In this document: positions 1 through 8,623 of the stretch, piece after piece
Position numbering within the stretch: the first letter of the stretch is position 1
How the letters are laid out: each line of letters begins with the position of its first letter
Translations under genes and position numbers: made by a program
Assembly: GCF_019218265.1 (NCBI RefSeq)
Contig: NZ_JAHUZE010000001.1
Location: forward strand, 186,001 to 250,000
Length of the DNA: 64,000 nucleotides
DNA from: Maritimibacter dapengensis
GTDB taxonomy: Bacteria > Pseudomonadota > Alphaproteobacteria > Rhodobacterales > Rhodobacteraceae
Reading direction: 5' to 3'
The notes under the pieces: generated by a model
What the model was told of the DNA's origin: nothing
Databases searched by the model: none
The model's input: only the letters and a program-made list of their open reading frames with translations

Positions 1-544
1 CAAGCACCCGGACCGCACGGATCGCGTGATCCTTCTCGCGCCGGCCGGTCTCGCCTACACGGCACCAGAACCGCTGCGAACCGCCGGAAACGCCTGGCTG
101 CCCGGCAATTGGCTTTGGAGCTTGCTGGGTGCTGGGGCCTTGCGGCGTGCCGCGCGAAACGATGCGGCCGGTCCGACCGTGATCGTCGATATAGATAGCA
201 GGATGCGTGCCGAGACGGCGCGGCGCGGCTATCTGCGTGCGGTGTTGTCCTCGCATCGCAAGACGCTGCTGCGTGATTTCGAAGACGTTTACCGCGAACT
301 GGGCAAGACGGATGTCCCGGTTCTGGCGGTCTGGGGAGAGAACGACGCGGTGATCCCCCCGGCCGCGATCGGGCGGCTCACGCTCTGGACGCGCCATGCG
401 CGCCATCACGTCGCGCGTAATGCAGGCCATGGACTGCCCCATACCGCTCCGAACGAGGTCATATCGGCAATTTCGGCGTTCATGCGGGACAGCGAAGCCC
501 GGAAACGACAAACCCCCGAGCGTGAGCATCGGGGGCCTACGTGA
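1..544 (+). CDS. Alpha/beta hydrolase, C-terminal part (5' end outside window)
   Basis: The reading frame is open from the first bases of the window and ends at a TGA at 542-544, so only about 180 C-terminal residues are present. Visible are the late catalytic elements of the alpha/beta-hydrolase fold: an Asp in the context VWGENDAVIP and a His in NAGHGLPH. The nucleophile elbow with the catalytic Ser would lie upstream of the window, so substrate cannot be judged. The last codons run through the Rho-independent terminator of the convergent rpsU gene, and its final residues (about EREHRGPT) are therefore partly encoded by the terminator stem. Family assignment is good; function is unknown. 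Confidence 0.75.
   Translation, partial: KHPDRTDRVILLAPAGLAYTAPEPLRTAGNAWLPGNWLWSLLGAGALRRAARNDAAGPTVIVDIDSRMRAETARRGYLRAVLSSHRKTLLRDFEDVYRELGKTDVPVLAVWGENDAVIPPAAIGRLTLWTRHARHHVARNAGHGLPHTAPNEVISAISAFMRDSEARKRQTPEREHRGPT
501..535 (-). terminator. Rho-independent terminator of rpsU
   Basis: A perfect 7-bp stem (CCCCCGA at 513-519 with TCGGGGG at 529-535) closes a 9-nt loop, and on the minus strand it is followed by TTTGTCGTTT. It lies about 40 bases past the rpsU stop and inside the 3' coding end of the convergent hydrolase gene. Confidence 0.8.
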
Positions 545-573
545 AGAGCGAACTCTTCGGCATTGGTCAGGTC

Positions 574-780
574 TTAGAGAAGACCCTCACGTTGCGCTTT
601 CTTGCGGGCGAGCTTGCGCGCGCGGCGGATGGCTTCAGCCTTCTCGCGTGCCTTCTTTTCAGAGGGCTTCTCGAAGTGCTGGCGAAGCTTCATCTCACGG
701 AACACACCTTCGCGCTGAAGCTTTTTCTTCAGTGCCCGGAGCGCCTGGTCGACGTTGTTATCGCGAACCGATACCTGCAT
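574..780 (-). CDS. rpsU: 30S ribosomal protein S21
   Basis: This 68-residue, strongly basic protein begins [20 protein letters not shown] and carries the family hallmark [18 protein letters not shown], which identifies bS21. It is a small-subunit protein that helps 30S initiation on the mRNA. The length is normal for alphaproteobacteria. Its start is supported by GAAAGGTGG just upstream on the minus strand. It is divergent from the COQ9-family gene at 905, an arrangement so typical that the COQ9 family was once described as rpsU-divergently transcribed. A clear terminator follows at 501-535. Confidence 0.98.
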   Translation of the reverse strand: MQVSVRDNNVDQALRALKKKLQREGVFREMKLRQHFEKPSEKKAREKAEAIRRARKLARKKAQREGLL

Positions 781-904
781 GTGGTTGTCACCACCTTTCT
801 AGGTTTGAGTTGCAAAAAGTTGCAGGAAGCGGCCTTATAACGGGCATAGTTCCGCTTGTCCAGTTTCGCTTGAAACAATCCGGGGCCGGGGGCATTGTCC
901 CCAC

Positions 905-1579
905 ATGACACAGAGTGACGCACTTCTCGACGCCGTTCAAACCCATGTCCCCTTCGATGGATGGAGCGACGCCGCATTGCGCGCGGCTTGCGAAGACATC
1001 GGGATGCCAGAAGACGAAGCGCGGTCCTATTTCCCGCGTGGCGCGGTCGATATGGCGTTCGCGTATCACAAGCGCGGCGACGCGCAGATGGTCGCGCGGC
1101 TCAACGCCGAAGACCTGAGCCAGATGCGGTTCCGTGACCGGATCGCCCACGCGGTGCGGGTCCGTCTGGAGGTTTCGGACAAGGAACTCGTCCGGCGTGG
1201 CATGGCGCTGTTCGCGCTGCCTCTCAACGCCGCAGATGGAAGCCGCGCCTTGTGGGAGACCGCGGGTCTGATCTGGGAGACGCTGGGCGACAGCTCACAA
1301 GACGTGAACTGGTACACCAAGCGCGCGACCCTGTCGGCGGTCTATTCGTCGACCGTGCTGTTCTGGCTTGGAGACGAAAGCCCCGGAGATGAGGCGACAT
1401 GGGCATTCCTCGACCGCCGGATCGGCGACGTGATGAAATTCGAAGAAGTGAAAGGCAAAGTGCGCGGCACGAAAGCGCATGAGCTTTTCATGGCCGGCCC
1501 CGGTCGCTTCCTCGATATGATCCGCGCGCCGGGAGCGCCCCGCGACGGATATCCCGGACAGCACAACCCCGGAGAATGA
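905..1579 (+). CDS. COQ9 family protein (ubiquinone biosynthesis accessory; rpsU-divergent)
   Basis: This 224-residue protein matches the COQ9 family by its N-terminal helical, TetR-like part (VPFDGWSDAALRAACEDIG) and the C-terminal lipid-binding region around the DVNWYTKRATLSAVYSSTVL segment. Mitochondrial COQ9 binds lipid and presents quinone intermediates to the COQ7 hydroxylase; an equivalent role in bacterial ubiquinone synthesis is inferred from the family, not shown here. The next gene, a quinone oxidoreductase, starts 1 base after the stop, so the two are probably co-transcribed. Divergence from rpsU supports the assignment. Confidence 0.88.
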   Translation: MTQSDALLDAVQTHVPFDGWSDAALRAACEDIGMPEDEARSYFPRGAVDMAFAYHKRGDAQMVARLNAEDLSQMRFRDRIAHAVRVRLEVSDKELVRRGMALFALPLNAADGSRALWETAGLIWETLGDSSQDVNWYTKRATLSAVYSSTVLFWLGDESPGDEATWAFLDRRIGDVMKFEEVKGKVRGTKAHELFMAGPGRFLDMIRAPGAPRDGYPGQHNPGE

Positions 1580-1580
1580 C

Positions 1581-2567
1581 ATGACACTTGCAGACATGAT
1601 GCGGGCCGTCGAAATCTCGAAACCCGGCGGGCCAGAAGTGCTGACGCTGACGGAGCGGCCGGTGCCGACGCCGGGCCAAGGTGAAATCTTGATCAAGCTC
1701 GCCTATGCCGGTGTGAACCGTCCTGACGCCTTGCAACGTGCCGGTGCCTATGCGCCGCCGCCGACCGCGAGCGATCTTCCGGGGCTCGAAGGGTCGGGCG
1801 AGGTTGTCGCGGTCGGACCGGGCGTCGACCAATGGTCGGTCGGCGATCAGGTTTGCGCGCTGCTTCCGGGCGGCGGATATGCCGAATATGTCACGACGCC
1901 AGCCGCGCATGCGCTGCGCATTCCCGAAGGCATGGACCTGAAGCAGGCGGCCTGTCTGCCGGAAACCTATTACACGGTCTGGTCCAACGTCTTCATGCGC
2001 GGGGGCCTTCAGGCCGGTGAGCGATTTCTCGTTCACGGGGGATCGTCCGGCATCGGCACGACAGCGATCCAATTGGCTCACACTCTGGGCGCACGCGTTT
2101 TCACGACGGCCGGGTCCGAGGAGAAGTGCAAAGTCTGCCGTGATCTCGGGGCGGACGTGGCGATCAATTATCGCGACGCGGACTTCGTTGAGGTGGTGAA
2201 AGGTGAAGGCGGTGCGAACCTGATCCTCGACATGGTCGGTGGCGACTACATACCGCGCAACATTCAGGCGTTGGCGGACGAAGGCCGGATGGTTCACATC
2301 GCGTTCCTGTCGGGCCCGAAAGCCGAGTTGAACTTCGCGCAGATCATGGCGCGGCGGCTCACGGTGACAGGGTCGACCCTGCGTCCGCAATCAGATGCGG
2401 CGAAGGCGAGGATCGCCGATGAACTGCGCGACAAGGTCTGGCCGCTGCTCGATGCCGGCCGGGTAAAGCCGATCATGGACAGCACCTTCCCGCTCGAAAA
2501 GGCATCCGATGCGCATGCCCGCATGGAATCCAGTCAGCATATCGGAAAGATCGTTCTCGAGATTTGA
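1581..2567 (+). CDS. NAD(P)H-quinone oxidoreductase, zinc-less MDR family (PIG3-like)
   Basis: A 328-residue medium-chain dehydrogenase/reductase. The N-terminal GroES-like part contains YAGVNRPDALQRAG and PGLEGSGEVVAVG, and the Rossmann part has the NADPH-binding loop VHGGSSGIGTTAIQLA at about residues 150-165. The catalytic-zinc Cys/His set of alcohol dehydrogenases is absent, as expected for the quinone oxidoreductase branch (PIG3/QorB type). The protein probably reduces quinones or other electrophilic carbonyls with NADPH in the cytoplasm. It directly follows the COQ9-family gene; a second in-frame start (MMRAVEI) a few codons in is possible. Confidence 0.88.
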   Translation: MTLADMMRAVEISKPGGPEVLTLTERPVPTPGQGEILIKLAYAGVNRPDALQRAGAYAPPPTASDLPGLEGSGEVVAVGPGVDQWSVGDQVCALLPGGGYAEYVTTPAAHALRIPEGMDLKQAACLPETYYTVWSNVFMRGGLQAGERFLVHGGSSGIGTTAIQLAHTLGARVFTTAGSEEKCKVCRDLGADVAINYRDADFVEVVKGEGGANLILDMVGGDYIPRNIQALADEGRMVHIAFLSGPKAELNFAQIMARRLTVTGSTLRPQSDAAKARIADELRDKVWPLLDAGRVKPIMDSTFPLEKASDAHARMESSQHIGKIVLEI

Positions 2568-2627
2568 TGCCGTGCAAGGCGCGGACGGATGAGATGCGCT
2601 ATGATGTGCTCCTGAAAGGAGGACGTC

Positions 2628-2792
2628 ATGGCAGATACGAAGGTTAACGTTCAATCGTCGCTTGGCATGATCTGGTTCATCGGGTGGCTCTTCACGCTCG
2701 GGTTCCTGAAGTTGGGGTTCTTCAAGGGACTGCTCGCGCTGCTGCTTTGGCCCTATTACATCGGCGATACGGTGGCCGGTTTGGCACCCTGA
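2628..2792 (+). CDS. Small hydrophobic protein, 54 aa
   Basis: This short frame starts with ATG at 2628 after a strong Shine-Dalgarno sequence (AAAGGAGGA at 2616-2624) and codes for 54 residues beginning MADTKVNVQSSLGMIWFIGW. The middle contains one or two hydrophobic segments (WFIGWLFTLGFLKLGF and LLALLLWPYYIG), so it is probably an inner-membrane microprotein. A bidirectional terminator follows 16 bases after the stop, which supports expression. I do not recognise a named family, and its function is unknown. The ribosome binding site and codon pattern make it convincing despite the length. Confidence 0.75.
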   Translation: MADTKVNVQSSLGMIWFIGWLFTLGFLKLGFFKGLLALLLWPYYIGDTVAGLAP

Positions 2793-2807
2793 CGCGATGC
2801 GCACGAA

Positions 2808-2838
2808 AAAAGGCCCCGGTGCGCACCGGGGCCTTTCG
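2808..2838. terminator. Bidirectional Rho-independent terminator
   Basis: AAAGGCCCCGGTG and CACCGGGGCCTTT form a near-perfect stem over a two-base loop, with A-rich sequence to the left and T-rich sequence to the right. It can stop both the 54-aa gene on the plus strand and serA on the minus strand. Confidence 0.88.
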
Positions 2839-2857
2839 TTTGTCGGTGTAGGACCGA

Positions 2858-4450
2858 TCAGATGGCGAAGCTGAGGCTGGAAACGTTCTGAAACTTGCCC
2901 GTGGATTTCAGCGCGTTCTGAACCGAATCCTCAACCGGTGCATCCACGTAAAGAAGCGCAATGGCGTCGCCACCGGCGTCTTTCCGGCCCAGCGTGAAGT
3001 TGGCGATGTTGACGCCATGCTTGCCCATGGTTTCGCCCAACGCGCCGATGATGCCCGGCTCGTCGCGGTTCGTGGTGTAGAGCATGTGCGCCCCGATCTC
3101 GGCGTCGATGTTGATGCCTTTGATCTGGATGAAACGCGGCTTGCCGTCCGAGAAAACGGTGCCCGCGATGGAGCGCTCGCGGTTGGCCGTCTTGACCACG
3201 ATCTTGATGTAACCGTCGAACACGCCCGATTTGTCCTGCGTCGTGGTCGCGGTCTTGATGCCGCGATCTTTCGCGATGACCGGGGCCGAGACCATGTTGA
3301 TCTCGGCATTGGTCGGCTTGAGCAGACCGGCGAGCACCGCGCAATCCAGCGCCTTCACGTTCATCTGCGAGGCGACACCGTCGAGGATGACGTTGAGTTC
3401 CTTGATCGGCTCTTCCGTCATCTGTCCGACGAAGGCCCCAAGGTGTTCGGCGAGCTTGATCCACGGACCCATGACTTTGGCTTCTTCGGCGGTCACCGAA
3501 GGCATGTTGAGCGCGTTGGTCACGGCACCGGTCAGCAGGTAGTCCGAGATCTGCTCGGCCACCTGAAGCGCCACGTTTTCCTGCGCTTCGGTGGTCGAGG
3601 CACCGAGGTGCGGGGTGCAGACCACATTGGGCAGGCCAAAGAGCGGGCTTTCGGTGGCAGGCTCGACCTCGAACACGTCGAAGGCAGCGCCAGCGACATG
3701 GCCGGATTTGATCGCTTCGGCGAGCGCAGCTTCATCGACGAGGCCGCCACGGGCACAGTTGATGATGCGCACGCCTTTCTTAGTCTTGGCGATGTTTTCG
3801 GCGTTCAGGATGCCTTTGGTCTTGTCGGTCAGCGGCACGTGCAGGGTGATGAAATCGGCGCGGGACAGAAGTTCGTCCAATTCAACCTTTTCGACGCCCA
3901 GCTTGTCGGCGCGTTCCTGGCTCAGGAACGGGTCGAAAGCGATGACCTTCATCTTGAGGCCCTTGCCACGCTCGGCGGCGATGGAGCCGATGTTGCCGCA
4001 GCCGATGACGCCCAGCGTTTTGGCGGTCAATTCGACGCCCATGAACTTGGATTTCTCCCACTTGCCGGCCTGCGTGGACGCATCGGCCTCGGGGATCTGA
4101 CGGGCGACCGCGAACATCATGGCGATGGCGTGCTCGGCGGTGGTGATGGAGTTGCCGAAGGGCGTGTTCATCACGATCGCGCCTTTTTGCGATGCGGCGG
4201 GGATGTCGACGTTGTCCACCCCGATCCCGGCACGGCCGATGACCTTCAGGTTGGTGGCTTTCTCGAGCACGTCTGCGGTCACTTTCGTGGCCGAGCGGAT
4301 GGCGAGGCCGTCGTACTGGCCGATGACTTCGAGCAGCTTTTCCTTGTCCTTGCCGAGGGTCGGTTCGAAATCGACGTCTATGCCGCGATCACGGAAAATC
4401 TGAACGGCGGTTTCCGAGAGTTTATCGGAGACGAGTACTTTGGGGGCCAT
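2858..4450 (-). CDS. serA: D-3-phosphoglycerate dehydrogenase
   Basis: This 530-residue enzyme oxidises 3-phosphoglycerate to 3-phosphohydroxypyruvate, the first step of serine synthesis. The NAD-binding loop GVIGCGNIGS is near residue 150. The catalytic Arg is in NCARGGLVDEAAL, and the Glu/His pair in FEVEPATESP and TPHLGAST. The C-terminal half holds the intervening (ASB) domain and an ACT domain (DEPGIIGALGETMGKHGVNI), so it is the long type-I form, which may be under serine feedback. serC lies upstream on the same strand across a 121-bp gap that contains a REP-like repeat. The start MAPKVLVSDKLS fits the family. Confidence 0.97.
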   Translation of the reverse strand: MAPKVLVSDKLSETAVQIFRDRGIDVDFEPTLGKDKEKLLEVIGQYDGLAIRSATKVTADVLEKATNLKVIGRAGIGVDNVDIPAASQKGAIVMNTPFGNSITTAEHAIAMMFAVARQIPEADASTQAGKWEKSKFMGVELTAKTLGVIGCGNIGSIAAERGKGLKMKVIAFDPFLSQERADKLGVEKVELDELLSRADFITLHVPLTDKTKGILNAENIAKTKKGVRIINCARGGLVDEAALAEAIKSGHVAGAAFDVFEVEPATESPLFGLPNVVCTPHLGASTTEAQENVALQVAEQISDYLLTGAVTNALNMPSVTAEEAKVMGPWIKLAEHLGAFVGQMTEEPIKELNVILDGVASQMNVKALDCAVLAGLLKPTNAEINMVSAPVIAKDRGIKTATTTQDKSGVFDGYIKIVVKTANRERSIAGTVFSDGKPRFIQIKGINIDAEIGAHMLYTTNRDEPGIIGALGETMGKHGVNIANFTLGRKDAGGDAIALLYVDAPVEDSVQNALKSTGKFQNVSSLSFAI

Positions 4451-4500
4451 GTGTTTGGTCCTTTATCGGGGCCGGGTGTTCCAGCTGGGATTTTGGGAAA

Positions 4501-4564
4501 CGCGCCCCGGGCTCGACCCGGGGCCTCTGTGTCATTGAGGTCCCGGATGATTTCCGGGACGGGG
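4501..4564. repeat. REP-like double palindrome, copy A
   Basis: Two imperfectly similar GC-rich hairpins lie in tandem: GCCCCGGG/CCCGGGGC at 4504-4524 and GTCCCGG/CCGGGAC at 4540-4560, separated by 15 bases. A second copy with the same design is at 56159-56224 (see there). It sits in the serC-serA gap and may act as an mRNA stabiliser, an attenuator or a mobile REP-type repeat. Confidence 0.7.
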
Positions 4565-4571
4565 CATGCGT

Positions 4572-5726
<1,155 letters not shown>

Positions 5727-5750
5727 TGGTGGTATCCTTCCAGATATATG

Positions 5751-5799
5751 CTCCGCGTTGGGGCGGAGTGTCCCGCTGACGCAGATATTCGGGTGCGGG
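5751..5799 (-). ncRNA. Candidate serC leader RNA (serC motif)
   Basis: On the minus strand, 25-75 bases before the serC start codon, there are two adjacent hairpins. The first pairs CCCGC with GCGGG (5795-5799 with 5772-5776). The second is CTCCGC-CCCAAC-GCGGAG (5751-5768). Their position and two-hairpin form agree with the serC RNA motif known upstream of alphaproteobacterial serC genes. I cannot run a covariance model, so the assignment to that motif is from position and shape. Confidence 0.6.
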
Positions 5800-5918
5800 G
5801 CGACCGGCAAGAGGGAAAATCGTGCGAAAACGACGCATCTTGGCACAGAGGCGGCGCGATCTGGAGCGGATCGGAAACTTTTTGCCGTTTGTACGGGGGC
5901 CATCCCTGCCACCTCAGA

Positions 5919-5954
5919 GATTCCGGGATTCTAGAATTCTAGAATCCCGGAATC
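5919..5954. repeat. Perfect 36-bp palindrome without spacer
   Basis: The 18 bases 5919-5936 (GATTCCGGGATTCTAGAA) are exactly the reverse complement of 5937-5954. The centre is GAATTC, and the inner part consists of two overlapping ATTCTAGAAT palindromes. There is no T-run on either side. It lies 193 bp upstream of the serC start codon and 87 bp past the mobA stop. Confidence 0.9.
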
Positions 5955-6041
5955 GCAGAAACGTTTAAAATCAATCTTCTAAGCGCGTTTTTCCGAGCCG
6001 GCGTTAATCTCTTCGTTAATTTGGCGGAGTTTGGCTGTCGA

Positions 6042-6650
6042 TCAACCACCAGATGCGAGCCGCTCCTCGGCGCGAGCAAGATCGTCTTGCGTGTTGATGT
6101 TGAACAATGCGTCGTCAGGCAATGCGACACCGACAGCACCATTGGCGTCCGTGAAATCCGACACTTTCCGAACGCCCTCCTTGAGTGAGCGCCGGAGGCT
6201 CCCGGATAACGCTGTATGCCAAAGCCCGATGACCGGGTGCAGTCCGTCACTGGTTTCCGCCATGACGATTTGTGCGCCGGATGAAAGCTGTGCTTCCCTG
6301 AACGTCTCGACCAATGTTGCCGGCAGGAACGGTGTGTCGGTGGCGACTGTGACGACCCGATTGGCGTGAAGGGACTTCGCCCACTCCATAGCTGCGAGGA
6401 TTCCGGCGAGCGGCCCGGGGCGATCCGGGATGCCGTCGGGCAGGACAGGGCATTCCGACCCGAAGCGCGCCGGGTCGCCATTGGCGTTTATAGCGATCTG
6501 GCTCACCTGCGGGACCAGACGCTCGATGACATGCTCGATCAAAGGGCGCCCGGCGAGCGACACGAATGCCTTGTCGCGCCCCCCAAGGCGGCGTCCCTGT
6601 CCACCGGCCAGTATGACTCCCGGCAGAGGTCCATCTGTTCTTTCCATCAC
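6042..6650 (-). CDS. mobA: Molybdenum cofactor guanylyltransferase
   Basis: This 202-residue protein has the MobA nucleotide-binding signature PGVILAGGQGRRLGGRDKA at its N-terminus and DTPFLP near residue 105. MobA transfers GMP from GTP to molybdopterin to make the guanine dinucleotide cofactor used by DMSO-reductase-family enzymes. The length is typical. It is divergent from azlC, and no other molybdenum-cofactor gene is nearby. There is no T-rich terminator after its stop; the 36-bp palindrome at 5919-5954 is the only strong hairpin downstream. Confidence 0.95.
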   Translation of the reverse strand: MMERTDGPLPGVILAGGQGRRLGGRDKAFVSLAGRPLIEHVIERLVPQVSQIAINANGDPARFGSECPVLPDGIPDRPGPLAGILAAMEWAKSLHANRVVTVATDTPFLPATLVETFREAQLSSGAQIVMAETSDGLHPVIGLWHTALSGSLRRSLKEGVRKVSDFTDANGAVGVALPDDALFNINTQDDLARAEERLASGG

Positions 6651-6753
6651 GATATGCTACGCCGCCTGTGCATCTGCGCAAGGTGCATTGCGCAAGCTTC
6701 GGGTTGCACCCGGGTAACAGGGCGCATAGCCCTTTTCCAAACGGAGCGAACAC

Positions 6754-7467
6754 ATGACCCGAACAGCAGACCGATCCGCATTTCTACGCGGCGCGAAAGA
6801 TGGCGCGCCCTTCATCCTTGTCATCGTCCCCTTCGCCATTCTCTTCGGCGTGGTCGCGACCGAGGCGGGGCTCGACCTCGCGCAGACGATGGTCATGACC
6901 GTGGCGGTGATCGCAGGTGCCGCACAATTTGCTGCGGTTCAGCAGATGGTGGACGGCGCGCCGGTCTTCATGGTTCTTGCCACGTCGTTGGCGGTGAACC
7001 TGCGGATGGCGATGTATTCCGCGACGATGGTCCCTTACCTCGGTGCCGCGCCATGGTGGAAGCGCGCGGTTGTTGCCTATTTCCTGGTGGATCAATCCGC
7101 GGTACTGAGCGCGGATACGTTCGAGCGGGAGGCGTCCCGGTCCCTCGCATGGAAACTTGGTTACTTTTTCGGAGTCATTTTGCCAATCGCGCCGCTTTGG
7201 TACGCAGGCACCCTGTTCGGCGCGCTTGTCGGCGGGCGTATCCCTGAGGCCTTCGCGCTCGATTTCGCAATGCCGATCACGTTCCTCGCCATGATCGCGC
7301 CGATGATCAAAACGCTGCCGCATCTGGCTGCCGCGGTGACGTCGGTCATCCTCGCGCTCCTCCTGTCCGGTTTGCCGTTCGGCTCCGGTCTTCTGGTCGC
7401 GGCCGTCATGGCGCTCATCGTCGGGGCAGGGGTCGAGGTCGCAATGGAACGGAGGGCGACGGCATGA
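6754..7467 (+). CDS. azlC: AzlC family branched-chain amino acid exporter, large subunit
   Basis: This 237-residue membrane protein shows the AzlC pattern: an N-terminal FLRGAKDGAPFILVIVPFAILFG segment, then GAAQFAAVQ and the LATSLAVNLRMAMYSATMVPYL region. About six to seven hydrophobic segments are visible. With its small partner AzlD it forms a two-component exporter of branched-chain amino acids or analogues. The stop codon overlaps the azlD start by 4 bases (ATGA), so the two are translationally coupled. The substrate is inferred from the family. Confidence 0.92.
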   Translation: MTRTADRSAFLRGAKDGAPFILVIVPFAILFGVVATEAGLDLAQTMVMTVAVIAGAAQFAAVQQMVDGAPVFMVLATSLAVNLRMAMYSATMVPYLGAAPWWKRAVVAYFLVDQSAVLSADTFEREASRSLAWKLGYFFGVILPIAPLWYAGTLFGALVGGRIPEAFALDFAMPITFLAMIAPMIKTLPHLAAAVTSVILALLLSGLPFGSGLLVAAVMALIVGAGVEVAMERRATA

Positions 7468-7799
7468 TCACGGCATATTCCGAAGCGCAGATCTGGCTCG
7501 TGATTGGTCTCCTTGGTCTTGGGACGTTTCTGATCCGCTTTTCGTTTCTCGGCTTCATCGGGCAAAAGGCGCTCCCCGGTTGGGTGCTCAGAATGCTGCG
7601 CTATACGCCGGTCGCGGTGATCCCCGGCCTCGTTGCGCCGCTTGTGCTCTGGCCACCTGCCACAGATGGCCAGACAGACCCGGCGCGGTTTATCGCGGCC
7701 ATCGTGACGCTTGTCGTCGGCGGCGTCACGAAGAACGTGCTTCTCGCCATCGTCGCGGGTGCCGTCACCTTGTTTTCCATGCTCTGGCTCCTGGGATAG
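7464..7799 (+). CDS. azlD: AzlD family transporter subunit
   Basis: This protein of 111 residues has three to four hydrophobic segments, with the AzlD features TFLIRFSFLGFIGQKALPGWVLRMLRYTPVA split over residues 22-52 and a final LLAIVAGAVTLFSMLWLLG helix. It is the small subunit that pairs with AzlC. Its ATG lies inside the azlC stop, an overlap of 4 bases that indicates coupled translation. A metallophosphoesterase gene begins 8 bases after the stop and may be in the same transcript. Confidence 0.9.
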   Translation: MITAYSEAQIWLVIGLLGLGTFLIRFSFLGFIGQKALPGWVLRMLRYTPVAVIPGLVAPLVLWPPATDGQTDPARFIAAIVTLVVGGVTKNVLLAIVAGAVTLFSMLWLLG

Positions 7800-7807
7800 G
7801 ACAGCAT

Positions 7808-8545
7808 ATGCGCAGTTACGCAATCGGAGATATTCATGGCCAACTGGGCGAACTCGAACGCGTCCATGACCTGATTGCGGCGGACCGGGAGGCTTGCGGA
7901 GACGTATCCGCACCCGTCGTCCATATCGGCGACCTCTGTGACCGCGGGCCGGACACGCGCGGGGTCATCGATTTTCTCATCGCCGGACGGGATCGGGGCG
8001 CGCCATGGATCACGCTCAAGGGCAATCATGACCGATTGATGGAGTGGTTTCTCGAACCATTCCCCCGCCATGACCCCTATCTTCTCGTTGGCTACACCTG
8101 GCTTCACGAACGGATCGGCGGGCAGGAGTCACTTGCCTCCTACGGCGTGACGTTTCCTGAAAGGGAGCGCGTGTTCCGCGTCCACGATGAGGCGCGCGCG
8201 GCCGTGCCGCAGGCGCATATCGACTTTCTCAAGTCGCTGCATCTAACCTATGAGCGCGATCAGCTCTTTTTCTGTCATGCAGGCATCCGACCCGGTGTCC
8301 CGCTCACCCAACAAACCGAGATGGATCTCTTGTGGATACGCGACGAGTTCCACGAAAGCGACGCTGACCACGGCCCGTTGATCGTGCACGGCCATACGCC
8401 AGTGAAGGACGCCACGCATTATGGCAACCGCATCAACCTCGACAGTGGGGCCGGATACGGGCGACCGATCAGCGCCGTCGTGATCGAGGGGCGGGAGGCG
8501 TGGCTTCTGACCGAACGCGGCCGGGTGCCGCTTCCGCAGGCCTGA
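7808..8545 (+). CDS. Metallophosphoesterase, Ser/Thr protein phosphatase (PPP) type
   Basis: This 245-residue protein has all metal-binding blocks of PPP-type phosphoesterases: AIGDIHGQ (about residues 4-11), IGDLCDRGPD, LKGNHDRL, CHAGIRPG and VHGHTP. It should be a cytoplasmic Mn/Fe-dependent phosphatase acting on phosphoproteins or on dinucleoside polyphosphates, as in PrpA/ApaH relatives; which one cannot be told. The frame is open further upstream into azlD, but ATG at 7808 directly precedes the first motif as in homologues. It is followed by the terminator shared with pnp. Confidence 0.92.
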   Translation: MRSYAIGDIHGQLGELERVHDLIAADREACGDVSAPVVHIGDLCDRGPDTRGVIDFLIAGRDRGAPWITLKGNHDRLMEWFLEPFPRHDPYLLVGYTWLHERIGGQESLASYGVTFPERERVFRVHDEARAAVPQAHIDFLKSLHLTYERDQLFFCHAGIRPGVPLTQQTEMDLLWIRDEFHESDADHGPLIVHGHTPVKDATHYGNRINLDSGAGYGRPISAVVIEGREAWLLTERGRVPLPQA

Positions 8546-8570
8546 CGTGACGACCCGGGGCGCTGCGGCA

Positions 8571-8599
8571 TAAAAAAAACCCCGGCGTTTCCGCCGGGG
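8571..8599 (-). terminator. Rho-independent terminator of pnp
   Basis: CCCCGGCG (8580-8587) and CGCCGGGG (8592-8599) form a perfect 8-bp stem over a TTTC loop. On the minus strand the stem is followed by eight T residues (8572-8579 read as A on the plus strand). It ends the pnp transcript 25 bases after its stop. Confidence 0.92.
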
Positions 8600-8623
8600 C
8601 TGTGTCCTCGAAAAAGGCCCGCC

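Larger units (their letters stand above)
5727..6041. other. Intergenic region between mobA and serC (315 bp)
   Basis: No coding region is credible here. It holds the serC Shine-Dalgarno sequence (5734-5741), the candidate serC leader RNA (5751-5799) and a perfect 36-bp palindrome (5919-5954). It also has a direct hexamer repeat GTTAAT at 6003-6008 and 6015-6020. The serC promoter should lie between about 5800 and 5920 but no convincing sigma-70 hexamers were identified. Confidence 0.6.

Noticed and set aside
6003-6020. Possible CtrA site (TTAA-N8-TTAA) between mobA and serC
   Set aside because: The CtrA consensus needs a 7-base spacer; here it is 8, and the site is close to the mobA stop rather than a plausible promoter.
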